This document shows positions 20,109 through 28,425 of a DNA stretch of 64,000 nucleotides, one piece after another. How positions within the stretch are numbered: the stretch's first letter is position 1; each line of letters starts with the position of its first letter. The stretch is from CADEED01 sp041395625 (lineage in GTDB: Bacteria > Pseudomonadota > Gammaproteobacteria > Steroidobacterales > Steroidobacteraceae): contig JAWLAE010000001.1 in NCBI GenBank assembly GCA_041395625.1, positions 434,001 through 498,000 of the forward strand, in the 5' to 3' direction. The notes below the pieces were generated by a model, which worked only from the letters and a program-made list of their open reading frames with translations, was not told the origin of the DNA and ran no database searches. The translations under genes and the position numbers were made by a program.

Positions 20109-21059
20109 TCAGATCACCCGCGGGTTACGGGCGCGGTCTACAGGATAATCCAGTACGGCGCGATCCCAGTTGCCCGTCCTGGCTGCAGCTTGGTAGGTGC
20201 TCTGCAAAAAAGCCAGCAGCGTGTCGTCGGGTGCATCGGCCGAGCGTACGGCCTCATACGGCAAGACGAACTCTCCCAGGCTCTTGTGGTAATAGGCTGC
20301 CGCCGGCTGGACTGGATAGCCGGCGAAACCGTCAGGGGTCGGATAGGCATAAGCGTAGAAAGCTGCCTCGCCGAGGCCGGCTCCCGCCCAGAATCCAGCG
20401 CTGGAGATTTCGTGCGAATAGGCTTCCTGCATGACCCAGTCGGCGACGTTTGGCACACCGCCGGGATGGATTGGCGCCGGGCGGCCAGAAAAACGCGTCA
20501 CAGCCAGATCGAACGAGCCCCAGAACAGATGGACCGGACTGACCTTGCCGAGAAAGCGGGCGCGAAACGCGGTCAACACGCGCTCGGCCTGCACCAGCGC
20601 CTGCCAAAAGCTGTGCACGGCGTCGGCATCGTAGCTCGCATCCGACGTGTTGCTCTCGAACGGCGTCGCGACTTCGACCTCGACTGGGCGCGTGAAAATA
20701 TCGACTTGGATGGCGAGCTCGCCCAAGCTGTCCATCAGCTGTCGGTAAAACGCAGCCACCGTCATGGGGCGTAGCTCAAAGGTGCGTTCGTCGCCATCGG
20801 AGGTGAGCACTACGAGCGCGTGATTCACGAAGTCAAAGTCGATCGCGAAGCTTCGGCCCTCGTAGGGAATAGGCGACGTCGTCAACCCCCGGGTCGTCAC
20901 GTACAGGACGCTGCCCCAGGAATGATTGATCCAGGGACCGAGTTCCAAGCGTATCTTGCCCACGATCTGCGACCACATATGCACGGTATCGGCGGTCTTC
21001 TGCCAATCGGCCAGAGCGGGCAGTTTGGGCCAGGGCTTACGGGTAAGGTTGTTAGTCAT
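20109..21059 (-). CDS. DUF5996 family protein
   Basis: A 316-residue soluble protein starting WPKLPALADWQKTADTVHMW, with GPWINHSWGSVLYVTTRGLTT, SPVHLFWGSFDLAVTRFSGR and FWAGAGLGEAAFYAYAYPTP, all features I recognise from DUF5996 proteins. No enzyme activity is known. The ATG at 21059 gives the usual N-terminus; a longer frame starts at 21095. It diverges from the PQQ dehydrogenase operon across a 294-bp region that carries the promoter module. Confidence 0.8.
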   Translation of the reverse strand: MTNNLTRKPWPKLPALADWQKTADTVHMWSQIVGKIRLELGPWINHSWGSVLYVTTRGLTTSPIPYEGRSFAIDFDFVNHALVVLTSDGDERTFELRPMTVAAFYRQLMDSLGELAIQVDIFTRPVEVEVATPFESNTSDASYDADAVHSFWQALVQAERVLTAFRARFLGKVSPVHLFWGSFDLAVTRFSGRPAPIHPGGVPNVADWVMQEAYSHEISSAGFWAGAGLGEAAFYAYAYPTPDGFAGYPVQPAAAYYHKSLGEFVLPYEAVRSADAPDDTLLAFLQSTYQAAARTGNWDRAVLDYPVDRARNPRVI

Positions 21060-21142
21060 GCCAGTGTTTCTCGATCGAGTCGTCGGCCGCATCATACGGT
21101 TCTCGCAATTCAGTCGTATCGATGGATCTTGGTTCTACTGAA

Positions 21143-21365
21143 TAGCTTAACCGCATCCAAATCGTGATCAACGGTACTGGTGGGCAACCACGGCTTGCTA
21201 AGTAGTACCCCGCGTTCCAGTAGCTTCCGGCGCGACCGATAATCAACGGGGCAAAACTTCAGGACTGCTCGGCCACCAGCTCAGCAGTTCGTGTTCAGTG
21301 GTCGGAAATATTCCGAGCCGTTTCAACGTCTCAAGAACGCTCAGGAGATTCACTTGATCACCAAT
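21143..21365 (+). repeat. Diverged upstream duplication, copy A (PQQ dehydrogenase)
   Basis: From TAGCTT at 21143 to TTGATCACC at 21354 this region aligns with 26761-26984: TAGCTT, then ..GCATC.AAAT.GTGATC, CAACCACGG, the promoter palindrome, GATAAT, and finally GAACGCTCAGGAGATTCAC followed by TTGATCACC. Spacing between the ends is 211 nt here and 212 nt in copy B. Conservation is patchy, highest at the promoter element and at the ribosome-binding site and TTG codon. Confidence 0.7.
21194..21243 (+). promoter_or_regulatory. PQQ dehydrogenase promoter element (palindrome + GATAAT)
   Basis: CTTGCTAAGTAGTACC (21194-21209) is a weakened form of the palindrome upstream of catalase, followed after 28 nt by GATAAT (21238-21243). 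It lies inside duplication copy A, 111 nt before the TTG start of the dehydrogenase gene. Confidence 0.6.
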
Positions 21366-22607
21366 CGGTCCCTTACTCACGTAAACGATCTTCTTGCGAG
21401 GCCTATGCGGGTGGCGCTGGTGTGCAGCTCTGTGGCAGTTCTTGGGGGAGGCGTTGCCGCGCAGGCACACGCGGCGCAGCAAACCCCGCTCGCACCCACG
21501 GTGTCGACCCAATCCGGTCCCGTGACCGTGGAGCGTCTGGCGCAACTCGACAATCCCTGGGGTATGGTCTTTCTGCCGGACGGCAGGCTGTTGATCACCG
21601 AAAAGCCCGGGCGCGTGCGCGTGTACGTCGATGGCAAGCTGTCGGAACCGATCGAGGGAGTCCCTGCGGTCGACTACCAGGATCAGGGTGGCCTGCTGGG
21701 TGTGACGATCGATCCGGACTTTGCGCGCAACGGCTGGGTTTATCTCTCCTACGCCGAGGCGGCCCGGCAGCAGCCCGACGTTGACAGCGACCAGGCCGAT
21801 CCGCGTCTGGGCGTGTTCCAGGACTTGGCTGACACAGTATTGAAGGGCGCGGCCGTGGCGCGCGGCAGACTCGATGGCCTGCAGTTGCGGGACGTGAAAA
21901 CGATCTGGCGACAGGAGCCAAAGACCATCGGCCGCGGCCACTTCGGCGGGCGGCTGGCGTTCTCTCCCGACGGCAAACTGTTTATCTCCTCGGGGGACCG
22001 CCAGCGTTTCGAGCCGGCACAGGATCTCGGTTCCAATATCGGCAAAATCGTCCGCATCAACGCCGATGGATCCATTCCGGACGACAATCCGTTCGTGAAT
22101 CAGGCCGGTGCCCGGGGCGATATCTGGGCGCTGGGGATTCGCAACGCGCTCGGCCTCGCCTTCAACCCCACCTCGGGGCAGTTGTGGGAACACGAAATGG
22201 GGCCCAAGGGCGGGGATGAGTTCAATGTCATCGAGCGCGGCAAGAACTACGGCTGGCCGATCGTTAGTCCGGGCGATCACTACGACGACGCGCCGATCCC
22301 GCGTCATTCGACGCGACCGGAATTCGTCGCACCCCTGAAGTCGTGGAATCCATCGACCTCACCGTCAGGAATGGCTTTCTACACGGGCGATCTATTCTCG
22401 GCCTGGCGCGGTGATGTGCTGCTGGGTGGCCTGTCCGGTCAGGCAGTCACCCGACTGACACTCAAGAACGGCAAGGTGACTGCAGAGGAGCGCATCGACA
22501 TGAAGCGGCGCATCCGCGATGTCATCCAGGCGCCCGACGGCGCGGTGCTCCTGCTCACCGATGGCGACGATGGCGAGCTGTTGCGACTGACGCCGGGAAC
22601 GCAGTGA
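21354..22607 (+). CDS. Exported PQQ-dependent sugar (aldose) dehydrogenase
   Basis: A periplasmic beta-propeller of the soluble aldose dehydrogenase (YliI) family, about 417 residues. Signal peptide: MRVALVCSSVAVLGGGVAAQAHA. Propeller motifs are LDNPWGMVFLPDGRLLITEKPG, DYQDQGGLLGVTIDPDF, GRGHFGGRLAFSPDGKLFISSGDR (catalytic His), ALGIRNALGLAFNP and EHEMGPKGGDEFNVI. The TTG at 21354 follows AGGAGA by 5 nt and both are conserved in the duplicated copy; an ATG at 21405 is the alternative. It oxidises aldoses to lactones, passing electrons to a quinone or cytochrome. No PQQ biosynthesis gene is in the window. It heads a same-strand run with LctP, a small membrane protein and GGT. Confidence 0.85.
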   Translation: MITNRSLTHVNDLLARPMRVALVCSSVAVLGGGVAAQAHAAQQTPLAPTVSTQSGPVTVERLAQLDNPWGMVFLPDGRLLITEKPGRVRVYVDGKLSEPIEGVPAVDYQDQGGLLGVTIDPDFARNGWVYLSYAEAARQQPDVDSDQADPRLGVFQDLADTVLKGAAVARGRLDGLQLRDVKTIWRQEPKTIGRGHFGGRLAFSPDGKLFISSGDRQRFEPAQDLGSNIGKIVRINADGSIPDDNPFVNQAGARGDIWALGIRNALGLAFNPTSGQLWEHEMGPKGGDEFNVIERGKNYGWPIVSPGDHYDDAPIPRHSTRPEFVAPLKSWNPSTSPSGMAFYTGDLFSAWRGDVLLGGLSGQAVTRLTLKNGKVTAEERIDMKRRIRDVIQAPDGAVLLLTDGDDGELLRLTPGTQ

Positions 22608-22691
22608 CCAGTTCGATCTGGCGTCGCAGCATGACCGATAGGCAAACGACCTCGTCAAACGCGTGATCGCCCCAGATCCTGGAGGGAACCC

Positions 22692-24335
22692 ATGGAAAGC
22701 ACATTGATTCCCATCGACTGGTTGCACTGGTCGTTGGCGGCCGCACCTATCATTGTCCTGGCATTTCTGCTAGTCGAGCTGCGCTGGACTGCTCAGCAGG
22801 CAGGCACGACATGCATATTTATCGCTGCTGCGGTCGCGCTGTTCGCCTTTCGCACGCCTGTTGATACCTTGGCAGTTGCTGGCGCAAAAGGGGTGTGGGA
22901 CTCCGCGCCTATCCTGCTGGTTGTCTGGACGGCCTTGCTGCTGTACCACGTCATGCACAAGGCCGGTGGCTATGAGGCGCTGCGTCAGGGCATCGTCGGC
23001 TTCAGCCGCAACGAACTGTTCGTGGTGGTTGCGCTGGGCTGGGTGTTCACCTCGTTCCTGCAGGGCATCGACGGCTTCGGCACGCCGATCGTGATCGTTG
23101 CGCCATTGCTGGTCGCCATTGGCATGCGGCCCGTCTATGCGGTGGCCATTCCGATCATCGCCCACATTTGGGCCAAGTTTTACGGCACGCTCGCGGTCGG
23201 CTGGCTGGCCACATTGCAAGTGGTCGACCTGGACGCCGCGACGGTCGACGCGACGGCGTATCAGTCGGCGCTGCTGATGATCATCCAGGTGGTGCTGGGC
23301 GGCTTCACGGTGGTGTGGATGTATGGCCGCTGGGCAGCGGTGCGCCACGCCTGGCCTCTGGTGCTGATCCTTTCCGCCATCCACGGGATTGGACAGGTCA
23401 TCGTGACGTTGTTCGACCCGGTGCTGGCCGCATTCCTTCCAGCGGCCGTAGCAATGCTGGCGTTGTACCCGCTGTCGCGCTGGCGCCGCTATGCCGAACC
23501 GCTGGTTGGTGTGGATGAGCGCCCGGCGATGCGGAACGACCAGACGCGCGACGTCGCTGACACTCGCGTGGCGCCGATGGGGCTGGCCATGGCATTCATG
23601 CCTTATGCGGTTCTGACCGTGATGACCCTCGGGACGGCGCTGATCACACCGATCTCAGACGTGCTTAGTTCTGTCACCTTCGGGTTGCCGTTTCCAGAGG
23701 TCTCAACCAGCTACGGCATCACCAACGCCGCCGTCGAACGTTACTCCGCCATGGCGCCGTTGATGAACCCTGGCGCCAGTCTGCTAGTCACCTCTGTACT
23801 GACGTGGCTGATATTCAGGGCGCGCGGTTACTACAAGGCATGGAGCGCGAGCGGCCCAGCCAGCGAACCCGGCATCGTGACTCGTCTCTTCGCCAGCGCT
23901 GTGCCGGCGTCGGTGCCGATCATCGCGTTCTTGGTGATGGCTCGGGTAATGGATCACTCGGGCCAGACCGAAGCCCTGGCCTACGGCATAGCAGCGGTGG
24001 CGCCTGCCTATGTGTTTGCCTTCCTGTCGAACGGCATCGGCGTCATCGGCGCGTTCGCCACTTCCAGCAGCACCTCGTCCAACGTACTGTTCTCCGATCT
24101 TCAGGTCACACTTGCGAAATTGAAGGGCCTGCCAACGGCCACCATCCTGGCCTCGCAAAGCGCCGGCGGCGCGATCGGCAACGCCATCGCCCCCGCCAAC
24201 CTCGTGCTGGGCGCGAGCACCGCGGGCATAAGCGGGCAGGAAGGCGACATCCTTCGCAAGACCCTGCCTTGGACGTTGATCGCTTTCCTCCTGACAGGTG
24301 CGGCGACTGTCGCAATGGTTCTGGTTGGAGGCTGA
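22692..24335 (+). CDS. L-lactate permease family transporter (LctP/LldP)
   Basis: This 547-residue inner-membrane protein has about 13 hydrophobic segments. Typical LctP segments are KGVWDSAPILLVVWTALLLY, FTSFLQGIDGFGTPIVIVAPLL, IIAHIWAKFYGTLAVGW and NGIGVIGAFATSSSTSSNVLFS with the final SAGGAIGNAIAPANLVLGAS. Known members carry lactate or glycolate in symport with protons. GGAGGG precedes the ATG. No lactate dehydrogenase is adjacent; in this operon it may instead import an acid produced by neighbouring enzymes, which is inference. Confidence 0.92.
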   Translation: MESTLIPIDWLHWSLAAAPIIVLAFLLVELRWTAQQAGTTCIFIAAAVALFAFRTPVDTLAVAGAKGVWDSAPILLVVWTALLLYHVMHKAGGYEALRQGIVGFSRNELFVVVALGWVFTSFLQGIDGFGTPIVIVAPLLVAIGMRPVYAVAIPIIAHIWAKFYGTLAVGWLATLQVVDLDAATVDATAYQSALLMIIQVVLGGFTVVWMYGRWAAVRHAWPLVLILSAIHGIGQVIVTLFDPVLAAFLPAAVAMLALYPLSRWRRYAEPLVGVDERPAMRNDQTRDVADTRVAPMGLAMAFMPYAVLTVMTLGTALITPISDVLSSVTFGLPFPEVSTSYGITNAAVERYSAMAPLMNPGASLLVTSVLTWLIFRARGYYKAWSASGPASEPGIVTRLFASAVPASVPIIAFLVMARVMDHSGQTEALAYGIAAVAPAYVFAFLSNGIGVIGAFATSSSTSSNVLFSDLQVTLAKLKGLPTATILASQSAGGAIGNAIAPANLVLGASTAGISGQEGDILRKTLPWTLIAFLLTGAATVAMVLVGG

Positions 24336-24347
24336 GGGGGTGCATTC

Positions 24348-24605
24348 ATGAAAGATTTGTTCAAGAACCGACTCGCCTACCTGAGCACATCACTCATTCT
24401 ATTGGTCGTCGCGTTTCCGCTGATCAGCGTTGGCACCACCCGAGGGTTCGCGGTGCTGTGGTGGGCGGGCCTGCTTGCGCTAGGTTGCGGTGGGCTGATA
24501 CCGCCGCTCCAAAGGCTACTGCTTGGTCCGCCCCCTACCGAGGTTGCCCCCGCTGCCGCGCACGACGCTGCCAAACGCTCGCAATTGAAAGGAACCAAGC
24601 CATGA
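24348..24605 (+). CDS. Small two-helix membrane protein
   Basis: 85 residues with two hydrophobic segments (about 11-30 and 33-55, AYLSTSLILLVVAFPLISVG and FAVLWWAGLLALGCGGLIPP) and a charged, Ala-rich tail. A GAGGGGG precedes the ATG and it lies 12 nt after the permease stop; its TGA overlaps the ATG of the gamma-glutamyltransferase gene (ATGA). I do not recognise a family. Position suggests an accessory to the permease. Confidence 0.65.
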   Translation: MKDLFKNRLAYLSTSLILLVVAFPLISVGTTRGFAVLWWAGLLALGCGGLIPPLQRLLLGPPPTEVAPAAAHDAAKRSQLKGTKP

Positions 24606-26263
24606 GTCACCCCAATGGACCCCGTACGGGTCGTCCGCCGTACCTTTCCTCCCGCGGCATGGTTTCTTCGCCGCACTACCTCGCGTCGGCGTCAGGGCTG
24701 GATATGCTGCGCCGCGGCGGCAGCGCGGTTGACGCCGTGATTGCGGTGAATGCGACACTCTGCGCGGTATATCCGCACATGACCGGTGTCGGCGGCGACG
24801 GATTCTGGCTAATCGCAGGGCCCAACACCAGTGGCGTGCAGGCGCTGCATGCGTCCGGTGGGGCGGCACAGGCGGCTACCCGCGACTATTACCGCGAACG
24901 AGGTTGCGCCGATCAGATCCCCGAACGCGGCGCGCTGGCGGTGCTGACCATGCCAGGGGCGGTCGATGGCTGGCGCCTTGCGCACGAACGCCATGGTCGC
25001 TTGCCTTGGGCAGATCTCTTTGCGGATGCCATCGCCTATGCCCGCGATGGCGTCGCAGTGAGCCGCTCGCTCGCCGACTGGCTGGCGGCCGACGCCAAAA
25101 TCCTCAAGCAGTATCCGCAGACCGCGCGCATCTACCTGTCGGAAGGCAGTCCGCAGCGCGAAAGCGCACGCCTGGTGCAGGCCGATCTGGCGCGTACGCT
25201 TGTGCAGATCGCGAACCTTGGCGCTCGTGCGGGCTTCTATGAGGGCGATATCGCCCGGCGCATCTGCGACGCACTCGCCGCCGACGGCTCCCCACTGCGC
25301 GTCGAGGATTTTGTCGGCTACCACGCGAAATGGGTCGAGCCGATCTCGACCACCTACCGCGGTCATGACGTGGTGCAGATGCCGCCAAGCACGCAGGGCT
25401 TTGCCGCGCTGCAGATCATGAACCTGCTGGAGGGATTTGACGTCGCCTCGTGGGGCGAAGGCACGGCTGACTACTACCATCACATCGTGGAGGCGGTGAA
25501 GGTCGCTTTTGCCGACCGCGACGAATGGCTGACTGACCCCGACTTCGTTGACATCCCGCTGAAAAAGTTGCTTTCAAGGGACTACGCGGCAGAGCGCCGC
25601 AAAATGATCGACTCCGCGCGCGCGCTGGCGGGCGGCGACATCGAGCCCGGCGTGCGCTACGGTGCAAACTTCGATCGTCGCGCACCCGATGGCGACACGG
25701 TCTACTTGTGTGCGGCGGACGCGGACGGGCTGGTGGTCTCGAACATCCAGTCGATCTACCATGACTTCGGCTCAGCCGTGGTGGCTGGCGACACCGGCGT
25801 AATAATGCAGAATCGCGGCTGCTTCTTCTCACTGGACGACCGGCATCCGAACCGGCTGGAGCCGGGCAAGACCACGTTCCACACGATCATCCCAGCCATG
25901 CTGCTCAAGGACGGGGCACCGGTGCTCGCCTACGGCACCATGGGCGGCGAAGGCCAGCCGCAGACCCAGACCGCGATGCTCACGCGCCTGATCGACTTTG
26001 GCTTCGACGTGCAGCAGGCTATCGAGGCTCCACGGTGGCTCATGGGTCGCACTTGGGGCACCGCGTCGAGCAGCCTGGTGCTGGAATCGCGCATTTCCGA
26101 TGAGACCATCCGCGAGCTGCGCTTGCGCGGACACCCCGTGACGATCGCGCCACGTTGGGAGGGCACCGTGGGGCACGCGCAGGCGATCCGCATCGATCGT
26201 GGCACTGGATTCTTCGAAGGCGGCGCCGATCCGCGGGGGGACGGCGCGGCGATGGGCTTTTAG
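24602..26263 (+). CDS. Gamma-glutamyltransferase family protein
   Basis: An Ntn-hydrolase of 553 residues. Start region: SSRGMVSSPHYLASASGLDMLRRGGSAVDAVIAVNATLCAVYPHMTGVGGDGF as in GGT proteins. The self-processing Thr is probably that of DGDTVYLCAADADG, here GDTVYL rather than the usual TTHFSVVD, and the C-terminal GTMGGEGQPQTQ is present. No signal peptide is visible, so it may be cytosolic, unlike E. coli Ggt. The ATG at 24602 overlaps the preceding stop; the long open frame upstream from 23804 runs antisense-free but through the permease gene and is not family-like. Substrate unknown; members also cleave acyl side chains or hydrolyse glutathione. Confidence 0.88.
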   Translation: MSHPNGPRTGRPPYLSSRGMVSSPHYLASASGLDMLRRGGSAVDAVIAVNATLCAVYPHMTGVGGDGFWLIAGPNTSGVQALHASGGAAQAATRDYYRERGCADQIPERGALAVLTMPGAVDGWRLAHERHGRLPWADLFADAIAYARDGVAVSRSLADWLAADAKILKQYPQTARIYLSEGSPQRESARLVQADLARTLVQIANLGARAGFYEGDIARRICDALAADGSPLRVEDFVGYHAKWVEPISTTYRGHDVVQMPPSTQGFAALQIMNLLEGFDVASWGEGTADYYHHIVEAVKVAFADRDEWLTDPDFVDIPLKKLLSRDYAAERRKMIDSARALAGGDIEPGVRYGANFDRRAPDGDTVYLCAADADGLVVSNIQSIYHDFGSAVVAGDTGVIMQNRGCFFSLDDRHPNRLEPGKTTFHTIIPAMLLKDGAPVLAYGTMGGEGQPQTQTAMLTRLIDFGFDVQQAIEAPRWLMGRTWGTASSSLVLESRISDETIRELRLRGHPVTIAPRWEGTVGHAQAIRIDRGTGFFEGGADPRGDGAAMGF

Positions 26264-26363
26264 CGACGATACGATCGAACGCACGAGACCTACTGACAAA
26301 GATCCAATCTGCCGCCGCTCTCGACGCGAAGGCTGGCCTCGAACGCAAGACGGGCGAATTTCG

Positions 26364-26607
26364 ATGCTTCGATTGGATGGATGCACAGCCCTTGTCTCAG
26401 GCGGCACGCGGAGGATAGGTGCTGCAATCGCGGGCCTGTTCACTGAGGGCACCGCGGCGTGTCGTTAGATGTTGCCGATGACGTCGCGGTGGCGACCGGA
26501 GTGGTCGACGCTCGCGAGTTGCTGGGTGTCACATCGACATTCTGATCAACAGCGCTGGAATCTTGAGCGAAGCTTGTGTCGTGGGGATGATGCCGACGAT
26601 CTGTTGA
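26364..26607 (+). pseudogene. Decayed short-chain dehydrogenase (SDR), N-terminal half
   Basis: Three successive reading frames encode recognisable SDR pieces: MLRLDGCTALVSGGTRRIGAA (NAD-binding Gly motif, stop at 26466-26468), then LDVADDVAVATGVVDAREL, then CHIDILINSAGIL (the NNAG-type motif) ending at TGA 26605-26607. The catalytic Ser-Tyr-Lys part is missing. Two frameshifts and a lost 3' end make it a pseudogene. From 26608 to 26760 I see no gene. Confidence 0.7.
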
Positions 26608-26760
26608 ACGCCGCCTGGCTCATCAGGCCAGAACACGGGTCAGAGTAACAACACCGTTGTAAGCACAGTTCTTTGTTGCGCAGCATCCTCAGCCGCATGG
26701 AGCCTGAAGAGTCGGCTCTAGCTCCGGGCGACGTGCCAGCGAATCCGGGAACGGGCTAAC

Positions 26761-26984
26761 TAGCTTGAGCGCATCGAAATAGTGATCTATTTTGCTTGCA
26801 GCCAACCACGGGGTGCTACGTAGAACCGCGAATTACAAGAATTTCCGATGCGCCCGATAATGCAGCGAGGATAAGGTCCGCGTGCTGAGCGTCCAGCGGA
26901 GCGCTTCGAGTTCGGACGATCGGAAGTACTACGAGCTGCTGCAACTTTATTACGAACGCTCAGGAGATTCACTTGATCACCGAT
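26761..26984 (+). repeat. Diverged upstream duplication, copy B (porin side)
   Basis: This aligns with 21143-21365 over its full length with near-identical spacing (212 versus 211 nt from TAGCTT to TTGATCAC). It ends in the same CAGGAGATTCAC plus TTG start and two downstream codons (ATC ACC). Here the TTG opens only a 44-codon frame, so the duplication carried a promoter, leader and start codon, not an intact gene. Confidence 0.7.
26812..26861 (+). promoter_or_regulatory. Porin-side promoter element (palindrome + GATAAT)
   Basis: GGTGCTACGTAGAACC (26812-26827) differs from the catalase copy at one base and is followed after exactly 28 nt by GATAAT (26856-26861). It would drive the 44-codon frame and the porin downstream. 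Confidence 0.62.
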
Positions 26985-27107
26985 CGGTTCCAAATTCGGG
27001 CAACCGCTCTGCGTTCCACGCTGACGCCGATGGCATGTGTGTCCAGCCCGGCGGTCGCTCACTGTGACATCATGAGCGACGCCGTCGCCAAAGGCACTGA
27101 CGTATGA
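26973..27107 (+). CDS. 44-codon ORF after the duplicated start: leader or decayed gene
   Basis: TTG at 26973, with AGGAGA 5 nt upstream, opens a frame beginning MITDRFQIRATALRSTL and containing MACVSSPAVAH, then stops at 27105-27107. The start matches the MITNRS of the PQQ dehydrogenase and the middle vaguely echoes its signal peptide. Most likely it is the decayed 5' end of a former dehydrogenase copy; a leader-peptide role for the porin is possible. Confidence 0.4.
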   Translation: MITDRFQIRATALRSTLTPMACVSSPAVAHCDIMSDAVAKGTDV

Positions 27108-27135
27108 GTCGGCCCGCCCCGTGACTGTCGGTACC

Positions 27136-28281
27136 ATGTCCCGCGCTTCGTTGCTCCTGGCTTTGGTCGGTCTTGCGACCAGCTTCGACGCTATCGGTGC
27201 CCCCGCCGACGCGACCGACTGGACGTTCAGCGGCGACCTGCGCGCGGGCTACTTCGCCAGCGAACGAACCGCTCGCGACGGTGCCGAATCCGACCAGGAC
27301 TCGTTCAACGCCCGCCTGCGAATCGCCTTCGAACGGCGCCTCGATGAACGTTGGACCGTAGGCACCCGGGTGGCAGGCCGTTTCAGCAGCGAGCAGGATG
27401 ACACAGCCGTGTACCTACGGGGCTACGCGCCCACCCGCACCGGCACCGCATTCGGCGACATCACTCTGGACGAAGCCTATCTCGGCTACCAGGCCCCTGA
27501 AGACGGGCTGCGGCTGCGCGTGGGGCGCTTCCAGACGGCGTTCTCGGTACCCGGGGTAGCGTCCAAGGGCCTCGACCGAAACGACAGCCCCGGCGTCGGC
27601 GTCAACTGGACCGACGGCGTGCACCTGGACTTGCCGGTCGCGGGTGGCTGGCGCGGCCACGTGATCGGCCAATACCGGAATCCGAAAGGTAGCGGCGGTG
27701 TCGCCTACGCACCGCTGGACTTCAGCGATGGCAACAGCCGCACGACGGTGTTCTTCGGCCTGGAGAACAAGCACCGACTGGGCCCGATCACGCAGCGGAT
27801 GCTGTCGCTGACGTGGATGCCGCACAGCCTGGCCGACCGTGGCCTGGCCGATCCCGCGCGCGAGGACTACATCACCGTCGACGCTCGCGTTGCTGCGGAG
27901 TGGCCGCTTGGCGCTGGCGGTCCCACGCTGGTCACTGGCGCCGAGGTCGGCTATGCAACGCAAACTCCGCGGGATGCAGTCGCCGGAACCGGTGGCACCG
28001 GTGATACGGGTGGTCTGGCATGGCAGGTGCAGGCCAGCGTGTACGATTTCGCTCCGAACCATCACATCGGCATCGCTGTCGGCAGTGCCGACGCCGGCTG
28101 GCTGATCTCGCCCGACTACCGTCCCAACGACAGATCCGCGGAGATCAGATATCAGTGGCAGTTTCTGCCGAAGACGTCGATGGAAGCACGGCTGCGCGAA
28201 CGCCGCGAACTGGAACACCCTACAGGCACGCGAGCACGGGTCGACCACGATCTGTACCTGAGGTTGACGCACAAGTTCTGA
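27136..28281 (+). CDS. Outer-membrane porin-like beta-barrel
   Basis: 381 residues with a signal peptide (MSRASLLLALVGLATSFDAIGAPA) followed by alternating amphipathic strands: WTFSGDLRAGYFASERT, FNARLRIAFERRLDERWTVGTRVAGRF, LDEAYLGYQAPEDGLRLRVGRFQTAFSVPG and a terminal LYLRLTHKF with C-terminal Phe as barrels require. It resembles OprP/porin-O or alginate-type porins rather than OmpC. Upstream lies the duplicated promoter. The ATG at 27136 is chosen to fit the signal peptide; GTG 27121 is in frame. Confidence 0.8.
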   Translation: MSRASLLLALVGLATSFDAIGAPADATDWTFSGDLRAGYFASERTARDGAESDQDSFNARLRIAFERRLDERWTVGTRVAGRFSSEQDDTAVYLRGYAPTRTGTAFGDITLDEAYLGYQAPEDGLRLRVGRFQTAFSVPGVASKGLDRNDSPGVGVNWTDGVHLDLPVAGGWRGHVIGQYRNPKGSGGVAYAPLDFSDGNSRTTVFFGLENKHRLGPITQRMLSLTWMPHSLADRGLADPAREDYITVDARVAAEWPLGAGGPTLVTGAEVGYATQTPRDAVAGTGGTGDTGGLAWQVQASVYDFAPNHHIGIAVGSADAGWLISPDYRPNDRSAEIRYQWQFLPKTSMEARLRERRELEHPTGTRARVDHDLYLRLTHKF

Positions 28282-28425
28282 CGGGTCCTCCGACCTGATC
28301 TGCGCTAACAAATCGGCGCACGCGAAATGTGATCAACATGGCGCGAGCTTTTTTTGCTGTCGCAGAGCGTGACAGGCGGCGACAGTGCCCTGTACAGCAT
28401 GTGTCTCGAACTTCTTTGAGGCTTC

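Noticed and set aside
21243..22307. 354-codon minus-strand frame opposite the PQQ dehydrogenase
   Set aside because: Shadow of a well-defined propeller protein; no domain seen.
23804..24601. Upstream extension of the gamma-glutamyltransferase frame
   Set aside because: It overlaps the permease and small membrane protein genes in another frame and lacks GGT likeness; the ATG at 24602 gives the normal family N-terminus.
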